NCBI RefSeq assembly: GCF_035594125.1
Contig: NW_026973734.1
Span: 1 to 64,000, forward strand
Length of the DNA: 64,000 nucleotides
Source of the DNA: Scylla paramamosain
Taxonomy: Eukaryota; Arthropoda; Malacostraca; Decapoda; Portunidae
Direction of reading: 5' to 3'
In this document: piece after piece, positions 35,641-45,298 of the stretch
Numbering within the stretch: position 1 is the first letter of the stretch
How the letters are laid out: every line of letters starts with the position of its first letter
Notes under the pieces: generated by a model
Told to the model about the DNA's origin: nothing
What the model saw: the letters and a program-made list of their open reading frames with translations, nothing else
Database searches by the model: none
Translations under genes and position numbers: made by a program

Positions 35641-36565
35641 TATCACCATGCACTTTTTCACGTCTTTTCGTAGACGTCCAACCCTTCAGGAAGAAAACAG
35701 TTCATGCAGGGAAGCCACACAACGCCTGACTTCTGATCTCTCAAAAATTTCTGATCGGAGTAAAGCAAACTTGGTATTGTTCAATGCCTCAAAAACTCAA
35801 TTCCTCCATCTATCAACTCAACACAACCTTCCAGACAACTATCCCCTCTTCTTCAATGACACTCAACTGTCCCCCTCTTCTACACTGAACATCTTTACTT
35901 ATATTCTGAACTGGAAACTTCACATCTCATCTCTAGCTAAAACATCTTCTATGAAGTTAGGTGTTCTGAGACATCTCCGTTATTTTTTCTCACCCTTCCA
36001 GCTACTAACTCTGTACAGGAGCCTTATCTGTCTATGTATGGAGTATGATTCACATGTCTGGGGGATTCCACTCATACCAGTCTTCTAGACAGGATGGAAT
36101 CAAAAGCTTTTCATCTCATCAACTCTCTTCTGTCTTCAGCCTCTTTCTCATTGCTGCAATGTTGCATCTCTAGCTGTCTTCTACCACTATTTTCATGCTA
36201 ACTGCTCTTCTGATCTTGCTAACTGCACGTCTCCCCTCCTCCCATGGCCTCACTGCACAAGACTTGTTTCTCTCACCCCTGTTCTGTCCACCTCTCTAAT
36301 GCAAGAGTTAACCAGTATTCTCAGTCAGTCACTCATCCCTTTCTCTGGTAAACTCTGGAACTCCCTGCCTGCTACTGTATTTCCACCTTCCTATGATTTG
36401 AACTCTTTCAAGAGGGAGGTTTCAAAACACATATCCTTCAATTCTTGACTACTACTTCTGACCCAATCCAGGTCTGGTATCACAGTGAGCTTTTTTTTTA
36501 TTGGATTTTTGTTTCCCTTTGCCAGTGTCCCTCCTACATAAAAAAAATAAATAAGTAAATATATA
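35640..36565 (+). mobile_element. LINE family A, 5'-truncated copy A6, inserted in LINE B3
   Basis: The plus-strand 3' 0.9 kb of family A is readable as [40 protein letters not shown], the SALLDRMESKAFHL region and a GNSGNSLPATVFPPS-like C-terminus. It ends with CCCTTTGCCAGTGTCCCTCC, CTACATAAA and an A/T-rich tail. LINE B3 resumes on the far side (from about 36575) in its own orientation. Confidence 0.86.
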
Positions 36566-37699
36566 TGAAAAATAAGTTCACTCCATGACCCAACATTTTC
36601 TTTCACTTCCATCTTCTGCCAGTTCATTCCTTTAAGGTTGAAGCTGCCTACTAAAAGCACTTTGTTACTTTTCCTTATCATTTCCTGTGCTATTTCTTGT
36701 TATTAGTTGTATAGTTTTATATCCATCAGTCTCCCATGCATTAGTTTTTGGTGGTACGTACATCACAGTAACTTTCCTTTTTTTCATTTCATTTGATCTT
36801 AATCACAACACTCAAAGTTTCTGCCATTCCATCGACATATTCCACTTCCTCAACAACAATATCCTCTTTTACCAATATCATTGTTCCTCTTCCTCCCTTT
36901 CCTTTTCTGTCTCTCCTCCATGCACTACAACCTTCCTTTGCAAATTCCAACTTTATTTCCTCTTAGTGTAATTTCCATTAAATAAACCACATCTGGTTTA
37001 TTGTTCTTTAGGTAGCCTTTAAGTTCCATTTGGCTGAACACCAAACCATCTACATTAGTATACATAATCTTTAAACTTCTGCTTGGTGTGGTATCTTTGT
37101 GGCACCATTTCCTCACTTTCATGTCCACAACTTTCCAAGCAAATCTCCTTGCTTGTTCTTGTGTTCTCTCCTCATTTTTTGACTGGGCCTCTACTCTACT
37201 ACTTTCCTCTACTTTACTCTTTCAGTTTACTTCTCTCTCCTTTATTCATATTTATTCATTCCTTCTACTTTTGCCAATTTTCTTGTTCTTTGCAAGACAT
37301 ATTTCACTGCTGTTTGTGCCATGAATCTTATTTTCATTGGTCTTGTTCCATTTTCATTGTATTTTTCAATCCTGTAAACCTCTTCAATTTGTTCAACTAT
37401 CTCCTCTCATTCCTCTGCCACTTCTGCTATAATTTCCTTAGTCTTTTTTGCCTCTTCTTTCTCTCTAGCTATTTTCATTAGTAAGTTCTTCTCCTTGACC
37501 CCAAATACCACCACAAACATCTTTCTCTGCACGATGTCTCTCACAAGATTACTTTTTTTCCTTTATTATTTTAATCAATTGCTTTTCCATGTCCTTATTG
37601 TGTTCCTGTTGCTGTTGCCTTATGATCTTATCTATATTCACCTTTTGTTGTTGTTCTCTCTCTTCTTTCCAACTTTTGACTTTGCTGTCACTGACTCTT

Positions 37700-37714
37700 T
37701 CACTTTCCCAACCT

Positions 37715-37799
<85 letters not shown>

Positions 37800-38246
37800 A
37801 AAGCTTTCTTTAACTCCTCGTTCTCTTCCTTGAGTTTCTTGATTTCTTTATAGTACTTCTTGTTTAAGTTCACTATTATTGTCACCTCTTCTCTCAGTTC
37901 TTTGTTTTCTTTTTCTCTTTCCATCTTCCTCTTCTTCATCTCTATTATATCACTGGATATCTTTTTACATTGCCACCACCCACCTCTCTCTCTCTTCCTT
38001 CCATGTCTTTATTATTGCTAAGTTATGAATTTATCATATTTTCACATTTTCTTCAATTTTCCATATTTGTTTATTTGTATAAGCTACACTGAGGTCTTCT
38101 TCCTTGAAACCCTCAAAAATATTTGCTGTGTCCGCCACCATCTTCCTTCTTGGTATCACTGACAAGACAATGTTTACCCATACACTACTCTCCCATTCAC
38201 CTTTTTGTTCACTTCCCAATTTACACTTCACTTCCCCTGCACTCAC
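37700..38246 (-). pseudogene. LINE B ORF1-like protein remnant (copy B3)
   Basis: Two frames: an N-terminal segment from 38246 (MSAGEVKCKLGSEQKGEWES then VADTANIFEGFKEEDLSV), and a coiled coil from 37939 (KENKELREEVTIIVNLNKKY then KKLKEENEELKKALQ). The coiled coil runs into a (GA)n array. It corresponds to the coiled-coil ORF1 of copy B1 at 13066-13413. The Glu-Arg dipeptide run is microsatellite, not original sequence. Confidence 0.65.
37719..37797. repeat. (CT)n microsatellite within LINE B ORF1
   Basis: 79 bp of CT. Confidence 0.97.
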
Positions 38247-38360
38247 ACATCACACAATTCCCTCTTATAGAGACAGGACTCAAGCTCGGGCACCCTGTAC
38301 AACCAAAACTTAGGTAACTCCTTAGAGCTGCTGTGGATGTGTCCAATTAGCTGGGCAGCA

Positions 38361-38362
<2 letters not shown>

Positions 38363-38444
<82 letters not shown>
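38363..38444. repeat. (TG)n microsatellite
   Basis: About 82 bp of TG. Just before it, 38270-38320 (GACAGGACTCAAGCTCGGGC then CCAAAACTTAGGTAA) is a decayed LINE B 3' tip on the plus strand. Confidence 0.96.
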
Positions 38445-38447
<3 letters not shown>

Positions 38448-38453
38448 AACAAT

Positions 38454-39268
38454 ACAGGGTGTACCATGAATTAAGGTACATACCTTAGGATATGATAGTT
38501 CAACTAATCCTAAGTCAAAAATACTCTATACACACACATGTTGTTTGCTTTATTTTGTGAGAAATTAACCTGTAAGTTGTGTGTTGTGGGAGCGGCTTCC
38601 CTGGGATCAGTTTCCTGATGAAGGAAACTGTGGAGATCCACAGGAATAGCCAGCAAGATCCCTTCACCTAACACCAACGGATTTCTTTCCTTTGGGGACT
38701 CATGAAATCCTTGGTATACAAGAACAAATCACGTTACAGAGAGGAGTTGATTCACAGCATTAAGGAAGCTGCAGAGCAGATAAGGAATGACAGGAGCAAA
38801 AAGATGCACTTTGGCTATCACTTGATTGACAAGGCTTGCCATTTAAATGTCAAGATGATAACTGTCAAAGGGGATGACATTTGCAGTGAACTGCCATGTG
38901 TGTTTTAAAAAGTAGCACTGAATAACCGCTGTATTGCTGTGTTACCTGCACATTTTCTTCACTGGCACATACAAAAATTTAATCTGTTATTTGCTATTTC
39001 CTGTAAGGATTTGACTGCATACAATGTACACAAAAATTTATCACTTAATGCTACGCAGCATCACGCGAGTACGTAGCGAGCCAAGGAGGGGAGGAAGGAG
39101 GCGGAGGCACACCCAGGCAAGCAGCTCCCGCAACTCACAACTTAGCTACACATTAATTTCTCACAAAATAAAACAAAACAGCATATGTGTATAGAGTATT
39201 TTCAACTTAGAATTACTTGAACTATCATACCTAAAGTGTGTACCTAAACTTGCAGGACACCCTGTGAA
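38454..39268 (+). mobile_element. Degenerate DDE transposon with about 120-bp inverted ends
   Basis: The left end (ACAGGGTGT...ATGATAGTTCAA...ATACTCTATACACA...TTTTGTGAGAAATTAA, 38454-38580) returns as its reverse complement at about 39136-39262. Between them lies a decayed transposase C-terminus (PARSLHLTPTDFF near 38660, then MKSLVYKNKSRYREELIHS at 38702). The TP-x-D-F-F-x-x-G-x-x-K-S-x-V-Y pattern is that of mariner-related DDE enzymes. No target duplication is evident, so the exact ends are uncertain. Confidence 0.75.
38600..38880 (+). pseudogene. Mariner-like transposase C-terminal remnant
   Basis: The last catalytic block survives as PARSLHLTPTDFFPLG (around 38655-38700, with an in-frame stop just before it). 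After a frame change comes SLVYKNKSRYREELIHSIKE and AAEQIRNDRSKK. In the family this region reads P-x-R-S-P-D-L-T-P-x-D-F-F-L-W-G followed by V-Y-x-x-x-x-x-x-x-x-E-L-x-x-x-I-x-x-A. The N-terminal two thirds are absent, so this is a non-autonomous derivative. Confidence 0.68.
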
Positions 39269-39437
39269 AACTAAGCAAAACACAACAATCTACTGCTAAA
39301 ACACAGGGCATTACAAGCTTAATTCCTATACAGTTATTTCCAGTAGTCAGGATAAAGTCAGGTTACACTGGTTTAGGTAACATAAGGTAAGACTAGATTC
39401 ACATGCATACACGTGCAGGCACACTATATGTACACAC

Positions 39438-39561
39438 CAGCATATGTGAGGAACTGGTACAGCCTCTCCTGGGAGTCCACGTACCTTCCTATCTTGGTCA
39501 CTTCAGACGCGCCTCTTCTGGTAATGCAGACAGTGACATTCATTCGCCTCCAACAAAGGCC
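39438..39561 (-). CDS. Candidate upstream exon of the fibrocystin-L-like gene
   Basis: The acceptor CTCTCATAACAG|GGCC lies at 39562 and the donor TATGCTG|GTGTGTAC at 39438/39437. The 124 bp are open: RRMNVTVCITRRGASEVTKI then GRYVDSQERLYQFLTYA. It leaves one base (G), which completes GGC at the start of the exon at 21086, giving TYA-GIVHDASC. That fits the family, where a LGxY-type block and a (L/F)xTxxGIVxDPxC junction occur. Similarity of this exon itself is weak. If correct, the intron is over 18 kb and contains LINEs, mariner and the MRM2-like exon. Confidence 0.45.
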
Positions 39562-39639
39562 CTGTTATGAGAGTTAAGGATGTGAGGTAAGGCTACAGCT
39601 TGAAATGTGCATTCCCCAATATCCCAGTGCCTTTTCTTT

Positions 39640-40015
39640 ATTAACAGGCTCTAATAGTGTTTGGAGCTCCCGTGATTGGAGTGGTAATTTAAAAGGCTTT
39701 AGTGGATGTTATTAGGGTTTTCAAGGGCATTTTCATGATTCAAGTAATGGTTTAATAAGGTTAGTAATAGTTTAACAGACTTTAATGGATGTTACCAGGG
39801 TTTTCAAGGGTGTTTTTATGATCAAGTAATGGTTTAATAATGCTAGTGACAGTTTAACAAGTTTCAGTGGATGTTGTCAGGGTTTGCAAGGATGTTTCTG
39901 TGATTCAAGTAATGGTTTAAAAGGGTTAATGATACTTTAACAGGTTTTAGCACATGTTGTTATGGTTTGCAAGGGTGTTTTCATGATTCCAGTAACAGAT
40001 TAAGGAAGGACAGTG
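39640..40015. repeat. Minisatellite of about 83 bp, about 4 units
   Basis: Units begin GGTTTTCAAGGGCATTTTCA, continue ATGATTCAAGTAATGGTTTA, and end near AATGGATGTTACCAG. Four imperfect copies are present. One related unit occurs at about 6340-6470. Confidence 0.75.
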
Positions 40016-40386
40016 ATTAAAACTAAACTAAAAACTCCACAACACAACACATACTTGGTAAAAACATTCCAACTCTTAGCTTCACTGGAGACAAGATCAG
40101 TGTGGTCAAGCTTGCAGTGTTTGCTGTTGTGGAAACTGCCATGAAGATCCAAAAGAGAGCCTGGCAATGACCAAAGAAGAGCTACTGTCTCAATAGTAGG
40201 TGACCTTGCCCAGCCATACTAAGGAGAGAGTGACACAGGAGGATGAGGAGATGAGGAGATGAGATGAGGCATGAGAGAAACATGTAGAACTGGGAGAGAA
40301 AGGGAGGAGGAGATGTGTATGAGTGCAATACATGCTGTGGGTGTAAGGGGATGACCTCTAATGAATGGAAGAAGGGAATAGAGTGC

Positions 40387-40555
<169 letters not shown>

Positions 40556-40729
40556 AGCATGCAAGAACAGAAATAAATGGAGAGAAGAATACTGAAAGAG
40601 ATGAGAGAATGAGTTAGTGCATGCAAAAATGAGAAAACATGCATAGACAAAAAATAAATGAAGGTCAGAATGATGAGAGAGAGAAGGATGAGAGGAGGAA
40701 GAGAAGAGATAAGTGGGGAGACGAATGCT

Positions 40730-42228
40730 GAGAGAGAAATCGGCGAGGTGATAAGACGCATCGTGGGTAAATGCGTCATGACGGTGGTCAAGGACGACGT
40801 AAGGAGGGCAGCGGGGAACCTGCAAGTATGTGCAGGTCAGCAGGCAGGAGGGGAAGCCGCCATCCACGCTATGAGGGAAATGTTCAGTGAAGACAATTGT
40901 GAAGCGGTGTTATTAGTGGACGCCAAAAACGCTTTCAACACTATTAACAGAAAAACAATGCTTCACAACATTCGAGTAAAATGTCCCTCTCTGGCACAAT
41001 ATGTAGAAAACACATATAGTGACCCCTCGGATTTGTACATATGTAGTAATAGTGGTAATAGTGTTAAGGTGTTAAAGTCCATGGAAGGGACAACACAAGG
41101 TGACCCAGTGGCCATGGCGATGTACGCCCTCGGACTTTCAGTGCTGCAACAAGTTATCTCATATGGGAAAACGAGTGTGAAGCAAGTGGCGTACGCGGAT
41201 GACCTGTCAGGGGCCGGCAAAATAACAGACTTGAAAAAATGGTGGGGCTTAGTGAACGACAATGGTCCCATCATAGGGTACACACCCAATGCCGCTAAGT
41301 CCGTCCTTATTGTAAAGCCTGAACACTATGACAGTGCAGTGGATAGCTTCAGTGGCAGTGGAGTTATAATAACAAAGGATGGACAACGGCATCTGGGTGC
41401 TGTCATCGGAACAGAAGAGTTCAAGAAGGAGTACATAGGAGAAAAGGTGAAGGAGTGGATACATGAGGTGGAAGTCCTGTCTGACATGGCCAGGACTGAG
41501 CCTCATGCAGCCTACTCTGCCTACACCCACGGCTTGCAGCATCGATGGAGATTCGCCATGCGCACCATCCCAGGCATCAGCCCTCTCCTTGCACCACTGG
41601 AGGTCTCGATAAGGAACACCTTCCTCCCAGCGTTACTGAGATACCACACCATCGGAGATGGGGATGGGGAAAGGGCGCTGCTCGAACTTCCACCAAGACT
41701 GGGCGGGATGGGAATCACCTCCCCTGAGAAGTTGGCGACTGTGGAGAACCTCAACTCCCTCATGCTCACCAGGTCCCTCACAGAGAAGATCATTGCTCAG
41801 GACGCACATGGTGAAATAGCCCAAAGTGCAGTCACTGAGCAAGGACGAATTATATCTAGAGATAGGCAACAACATCAACGAAACTGTCTCGAAGACCTGA
41901 TAAACATCCTGCCTGCAACCACAGTGAGAAAAATCCTCACTGCACAGGAAACGGGAGCCTCTAACTGGCTAACGTCACTGCCCATCAGAGCGAAGGGCTT
42001 CAGCCTCAACAAACAAGAATTTGTCGACGCCATTGCTCTGAGGTACGGCTGGCCGATGGAAGGACTCCCCAGTACTTGTGTGTGTGGCTCCCCCAATGAC
42101 GTCAACCACACCATGACGTGCAAAAAGGGGGGATTCGTATGTATCAGGCACGATGAGGTGAGAGATCTGACCGCCAGCATGCTCAGGGAGGTGTGCCACG
42201 ATGTCTCCACTGAACCGACCCTGAATGG
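40730..42228 (+). pseudogene. Family E non-LTR-type reverse transcriptase with C-terminal zinc knuckle, truncated at both ends
   Basis: The frame is open from 40658 to 42298 (546 codons); the recognisable part starts at IGEVIRRIVGKCVM. RT motif A is LVDAKNAFNTINR (residues 86-98), motif B is EGTTQGDPVAMAMYALGL (143-160), motif C is AYADDLSGAGKI (178-189) and motifs D/E follow at GYTPNAAKS. A thumb-like helical region leads to CVCG..DVNHTMTCKKGGF (C474, C476, H484, C488), then IRHDEVRDL. This is the knuckle plus start of a predicted PD-(D/E)XK nuclease that I know from a widespread invertebrate RT family. The N-terminal RT blocks and most of the nuclease are missing. The last about 23 residues come from LINE A 5' sequence. 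The clade is not assigned; an R2/NeSL-like architecture is one possibility. Confidence 0.75.
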
Positions 42229-42530
42229 TCCCCTCCCCAGATGGGGACTCGGAGGCTGGTGTAGGAGTCGCCATGATGATTTTGAAATTTTTGAGTGAAG
42301 GGTGTGTGTGTTTTTAGGTGCTTGTAGTTTTGTGTGGAGGAAGAGAGTTGTCTTTAGAGAGCAGGCTGTGACTGCCCCCTTGTGTTGTGAGACACAAAGG
42401 GAAACGTTCAGTGAGGTCACAACTGGTTTTAATGATAAATTCACAGCACACCCTGAACAGTGCTTTAGACCTCACTGGGAGTAATTATCGTTTCGGCAGG
42501 TGTCTACTGCCTCCTTCTATAACTAATGTC
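42228..42530 (-). mobile_element. LINE family A 5' fragment (A7)
   Basis: About 300 bp matching only the 5' end of family A: CCCCTCCCCAGATGGGGACT, GTGCTTGTAGTTTTGTGTGG, and CTCACTGGGAGTAATTAT at 42472. The 3' 3 kb is absent, which is unusual because LINE copies normally lack their 5' end. Confidence 0.88.
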
Positions 42531-42639
42531 AAGGTTTGTCACACTGTTTTCTTATGTAATACCAGTAACCAATTGCAGTCACATGAAAATCAATAAAATA
42601 CATGGTTGGGTAAACATGTAATGCAATAATACTATATAC

Positions 42640-42952
42640 CTGAAAAATCTGAAGCAGTAGCTGAGGATCACTCCATTCGCATCACAAACAAGTTGGATTT
42701 TCAGAGGGAGTGATAGCTTTTCCAGTTAAAGTAGAGGGCCTTGTCCACTCTTCGGGCCTTGATGGCAATGTGGGTGCCTGTGCACACAAATCAATGGTCC
42801 CAATAACTCTTAAGAAATTTTCGGTCCTGAAGAACTGCTGTGCAGTCCTCCTTTGATCAAGGTGTGTTGAAGGCATCTTGATTTCCTGCACTGACTTATC
42901 ACTCAACACGATGCACACACACTCGAAGACCCTGCTGACGCTTGCGTAAGTC
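42640..42952 (-). pseudogene. PIF/Harbinger (HARBI1-like) nuclease, second exon, frameshifted
   Basis: The acceptor TGCTTTCAG|GACTTACG lies at 42953 and a donor-like TTTTTCAG|GTATAT at 42640/42639. The pieces read VFECVCIVLSDKSVQEIKMP, FFRTENFLRVIGTID (first catalytic Asp), then, after a 5-bp insertion, THIAIKARRVDKALYFNWKS, then, after a 2-bp insertion, LKIQLVCDANGVILSYC. This is the DDE nuclease core of Harbinger transposases (GxIDxTHIxIxxP). At least three indels make it non-functional. Confidence 0.82.
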
Positions 42953-42960
42953 CTGAAAGC

Positions 42961-43368
42961 AGATTATAAGCCATTAGTTTTCATTTTATTTGTTTTAAAT
43001 AAGATACATCTTTCTGCTGTAAGCAAAAAAAAAAATAAAAATAAAAAAAAATAAAAATCGGCAACAAATTCAATGATCCCTCTATATGTGGTGCACCATT
43101 CAAGTACACCCAGGTGTACTTGATGGCACGTTTGGTAAGGTTAGCATCATCCCTCATCCCTCCTTATTAATTATACACTCACATATTTTGACACTAGGAA
43201 CTAATCTTGACATATTCCTAACACTGGATTACAACTTTATAAACCGTGGCATGCAGTAGATTGGCTTTTATGCCTTTTACCCTTGAAAGTCAGCCACACT
43301 TAAATATTATTCACCATATTGAACATCAGTTTATTCACCTACAAAAGTTATTAATGGGATATTGTGCA

Positions 43369-43399
<31 letters not shown>

Positions 43400-43865
43400 T
43401 AGTAGTAATTGTTTAGAGTCCCCTCTTGTCCTTATTACACGTCTATCCTCTTCCATTCTTTCGCATATACCTCTTGATAAACCTGGAAATATAGTATAAG
43501 GTTGGGGGAGATGTGCCCCCGTCCTTTAGGGGTGTTCCAGAAGTTATGCTAACTTATATTAGTGTCCTTAAGGGTGGGTCTAGCCCCCGTGGTTACGTTA
43601 GATTAGGTAATGTTTCATATAAAAGTGTATGGTGACTAACCTAACCACTGTTAACCTCTGGGTGGCCTTCGCCCATCCCCTGAACCCACTGAAGAACAGG
43701 GTCACTTCTTCCTCGCCTTAAAGTTACGTTTTGTGTACCTAAAGGTATATGCGAAGAATGTAAGAGAATAGACCAGTAATGAGGTCAGGGAAAGGGCTCC
43801 CTGACAATTTCCAAAACAGCCAGCCCCTGTGCTGAATGAAGCATGCAACACCAGTATCATCTTAC
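42961..43865. other. Intron of the Harbinger-like pseudogene, AT-rich
   Basis: About 900 bp between the two Harbinger coding blocks. It contains an A-run at 43376-43399 but no recognised element. Confidence 0.55.
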
Positions 43866-44115
43866 CTGCAGTGTCTCCAATGACGTTTTGGAAGGACCCA
43901 CTGGCAAACAATCTCAGGGCCAACAAAACTTGGGTGTGAGTTGGTAATGCCTGGCTATGCCTTGTTCTTCTCTCCAGCTGAGACTGCATCTTCTCAAACA
44001 AGAGGATTAGGTCTGCCTAGGGAAGTGGTATTTGAGCATCAGCTCATTATCACTCAATGCCAAGAAATCAAGGCGATTCCGAAAGCGCCTTTCTTGCCTC
44101 AAGGCACGAACGTGG
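43866..44115 (-). pseudogene. PIF/Harbinger (HARBI1-like) N-terminal exon
   Basis: On the minus strand: RALRQERRFRNRLDFLALSD then ELMLKYHFP, then (after a frame change at about 44010) FEKMQSQLERRTRHSQALPT, then VLLALRLFASGSFQNVIGDT. It ends at the donor CACTGCAG|GTAAG at 43866/43865. The order (R-R-x-R-x-F-x-x-R, D-x-E-L-x-x-x-Y-R/H-F-P, then L-x-A-L-R-F-F-A-x-G-S-F-Q-x-x-I-G-D-x-A-G) is that of HARBI1-like proteins. It joins the nuclease block at 42952. Whether it came from a transposon or a domesticated gene cannot be told. Confidence 0.82.
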
Positions 44116-44637
44116 AAGTATGCAAAGAAAATATCCAATATATGCAGAAGTTAGTTAACTAACTACCTTGCTACCATGGCAATACCAACCTCTTATGCGT
44201 TCTTGGATACCATTTGGCTGCCGGAGGTTGATAATAACCGTTTCGTGGATCTGGCCCCTGATGACTGGGAAAATCACTGCTGGGAGCAAACTTGGAAAGA
44301 TGACCTTGGGCGAGTCCGGACATGAGAAGGGCTGGGTGGGGAGTGGTGGTGGCGATGAGGCTTGACCTCGAGTACTCGGATGGGAGAGTTGGGGGTGGCT
44401 CGGAGAAGGAACCAAGGGATACCCACAATTCAGGAAGAAGCATGAACGGCAACCAGCAAAGAGGAGCGGCGTGATGAGTAGGAATAGGCGGCGACAGGTG
44501 TGATGGCAGACAGGTGTGACCACGGGGATGAGTCAGGAGCGGAGAAGAGGTAGAAGCGGCAGGGAAGATAGCACGTGGAGAGTGTGGTGACCCACGATTT
44601 GAGCGTGGTAGGAAATGACAACGCCTCGCAACTTAAT
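44116..44637. other. No recognisable gene
   Basis: GC-richer sequence upstream of the Harbinger pseudogene, possibly its 5' region. No coding frame is convincing. Confidence 0.35.
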
Positions 44638-45298
44638 AATAATAATAATAAATACTTTATTGTCACGTATAATACATGAAAATTGCTTCATGAGCTCTCA
44701 GTAAAAGTGATAAAACCGCACATACGTCATACACTCCTCGTACTACTCACACACATTGGTCATTTACAGGCCACAGGAACAAACCCAGTCTGTGCTACTG
44801 GTAGATTGTCTGTTGTTCATTTAACATTTTAATACTGCTAGGTACAAAAGATCTTGAATATCTTGATGTTCTACAGTATAATGACCTCAACCTTCTTCCA
44901 GAGGGTAACATTTGATAATATTGGTTTAAAGGATGAATGGGATCATGTCGTACTACCTCACATCTCAGGACAACTGCTTTCTTATAAATTTCTACAAGAG
45001 GGATGATGTTCTCAACCCCAAGTTTCCCACAATTTTTCATTATTTTTTTTCAAAGTTTGTTTTTTAATTCAATGTTACAATTTCCGTACCAGCAAGTTAT
45101 ATTAAACGAAAGAACAGATTGTATTATTGCTGAATAGAATATATCCATAATCTTTCTGTCAATTCTTAGTTTACTTAATTGCCTTACAAAATACATTCTA
45201 GAATTGATTTTTTTGTAAAGTGTCTCAACATTATTATTAAAAGAAAATTTATCATCAATTATTGTTCCTAAGTATTTATATTCCTTGACTCGCTCCGA
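44638..45298 (-). mobile_element. LINE family D, older copy D1, 3' part
   Basis: Minus-strand LINE with its 3' end at a (TAA)n tract (44638-44652) after AATACTTTATTGTCACG on plus. It carries the last RT/thumb blocks. Its coding sequence continues at 48571 on the other side of the nested copy D2. Confidence 0.88.
44800..45298 (-). pseudogene. LINE D1 C-terminal coding part
   Basis: It reads ERVKEYKYLGTIIDDKFSFN from about 45290, then INSRMYFVRQLSKLRIDRKI, FNITCWYGN, and after a stop KLGVENIIPLVEIYKKAVVL and SGRRLRSLYCRTSRYSRSFV. It matches the corresponding end of copy D2 (48070-48339) closely in order and content. It completes, across the nested insertion, the RT that is cut after PPLFVNGE at 48571. 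Confidence 0.85.

Larger units (their letters stand above)
36575..38250 (-). mobile_element. LINE family B, copy B3, 5' part
   Basis: The endonuclease N-terminus (LKIMYTNVDGLVFSQMELKG near 37080) and an LVGSFNLKGMNWQKMEV block (GDFN changed to GSFN near 36630) are readable. The ORF1 coiled coil (37939-37800) and the 5' ORF1 start (DTANIFEGFKEEDLSVAYTN near 38120) follow. A (CT)n array sits inside ORF1 at 37719-37797. Confidence 0.8.

Noticed and set aside
41249..41542. Minus-strand frames across the family E RT
   Set aside because: Antisense shadows of the RT frame.
43376..43399. A-run as the tail of a SINE or processed gene
   Set aside because: No SINE head, tRNA-like promoter or coding sequence is recognisable upstream on either strand.
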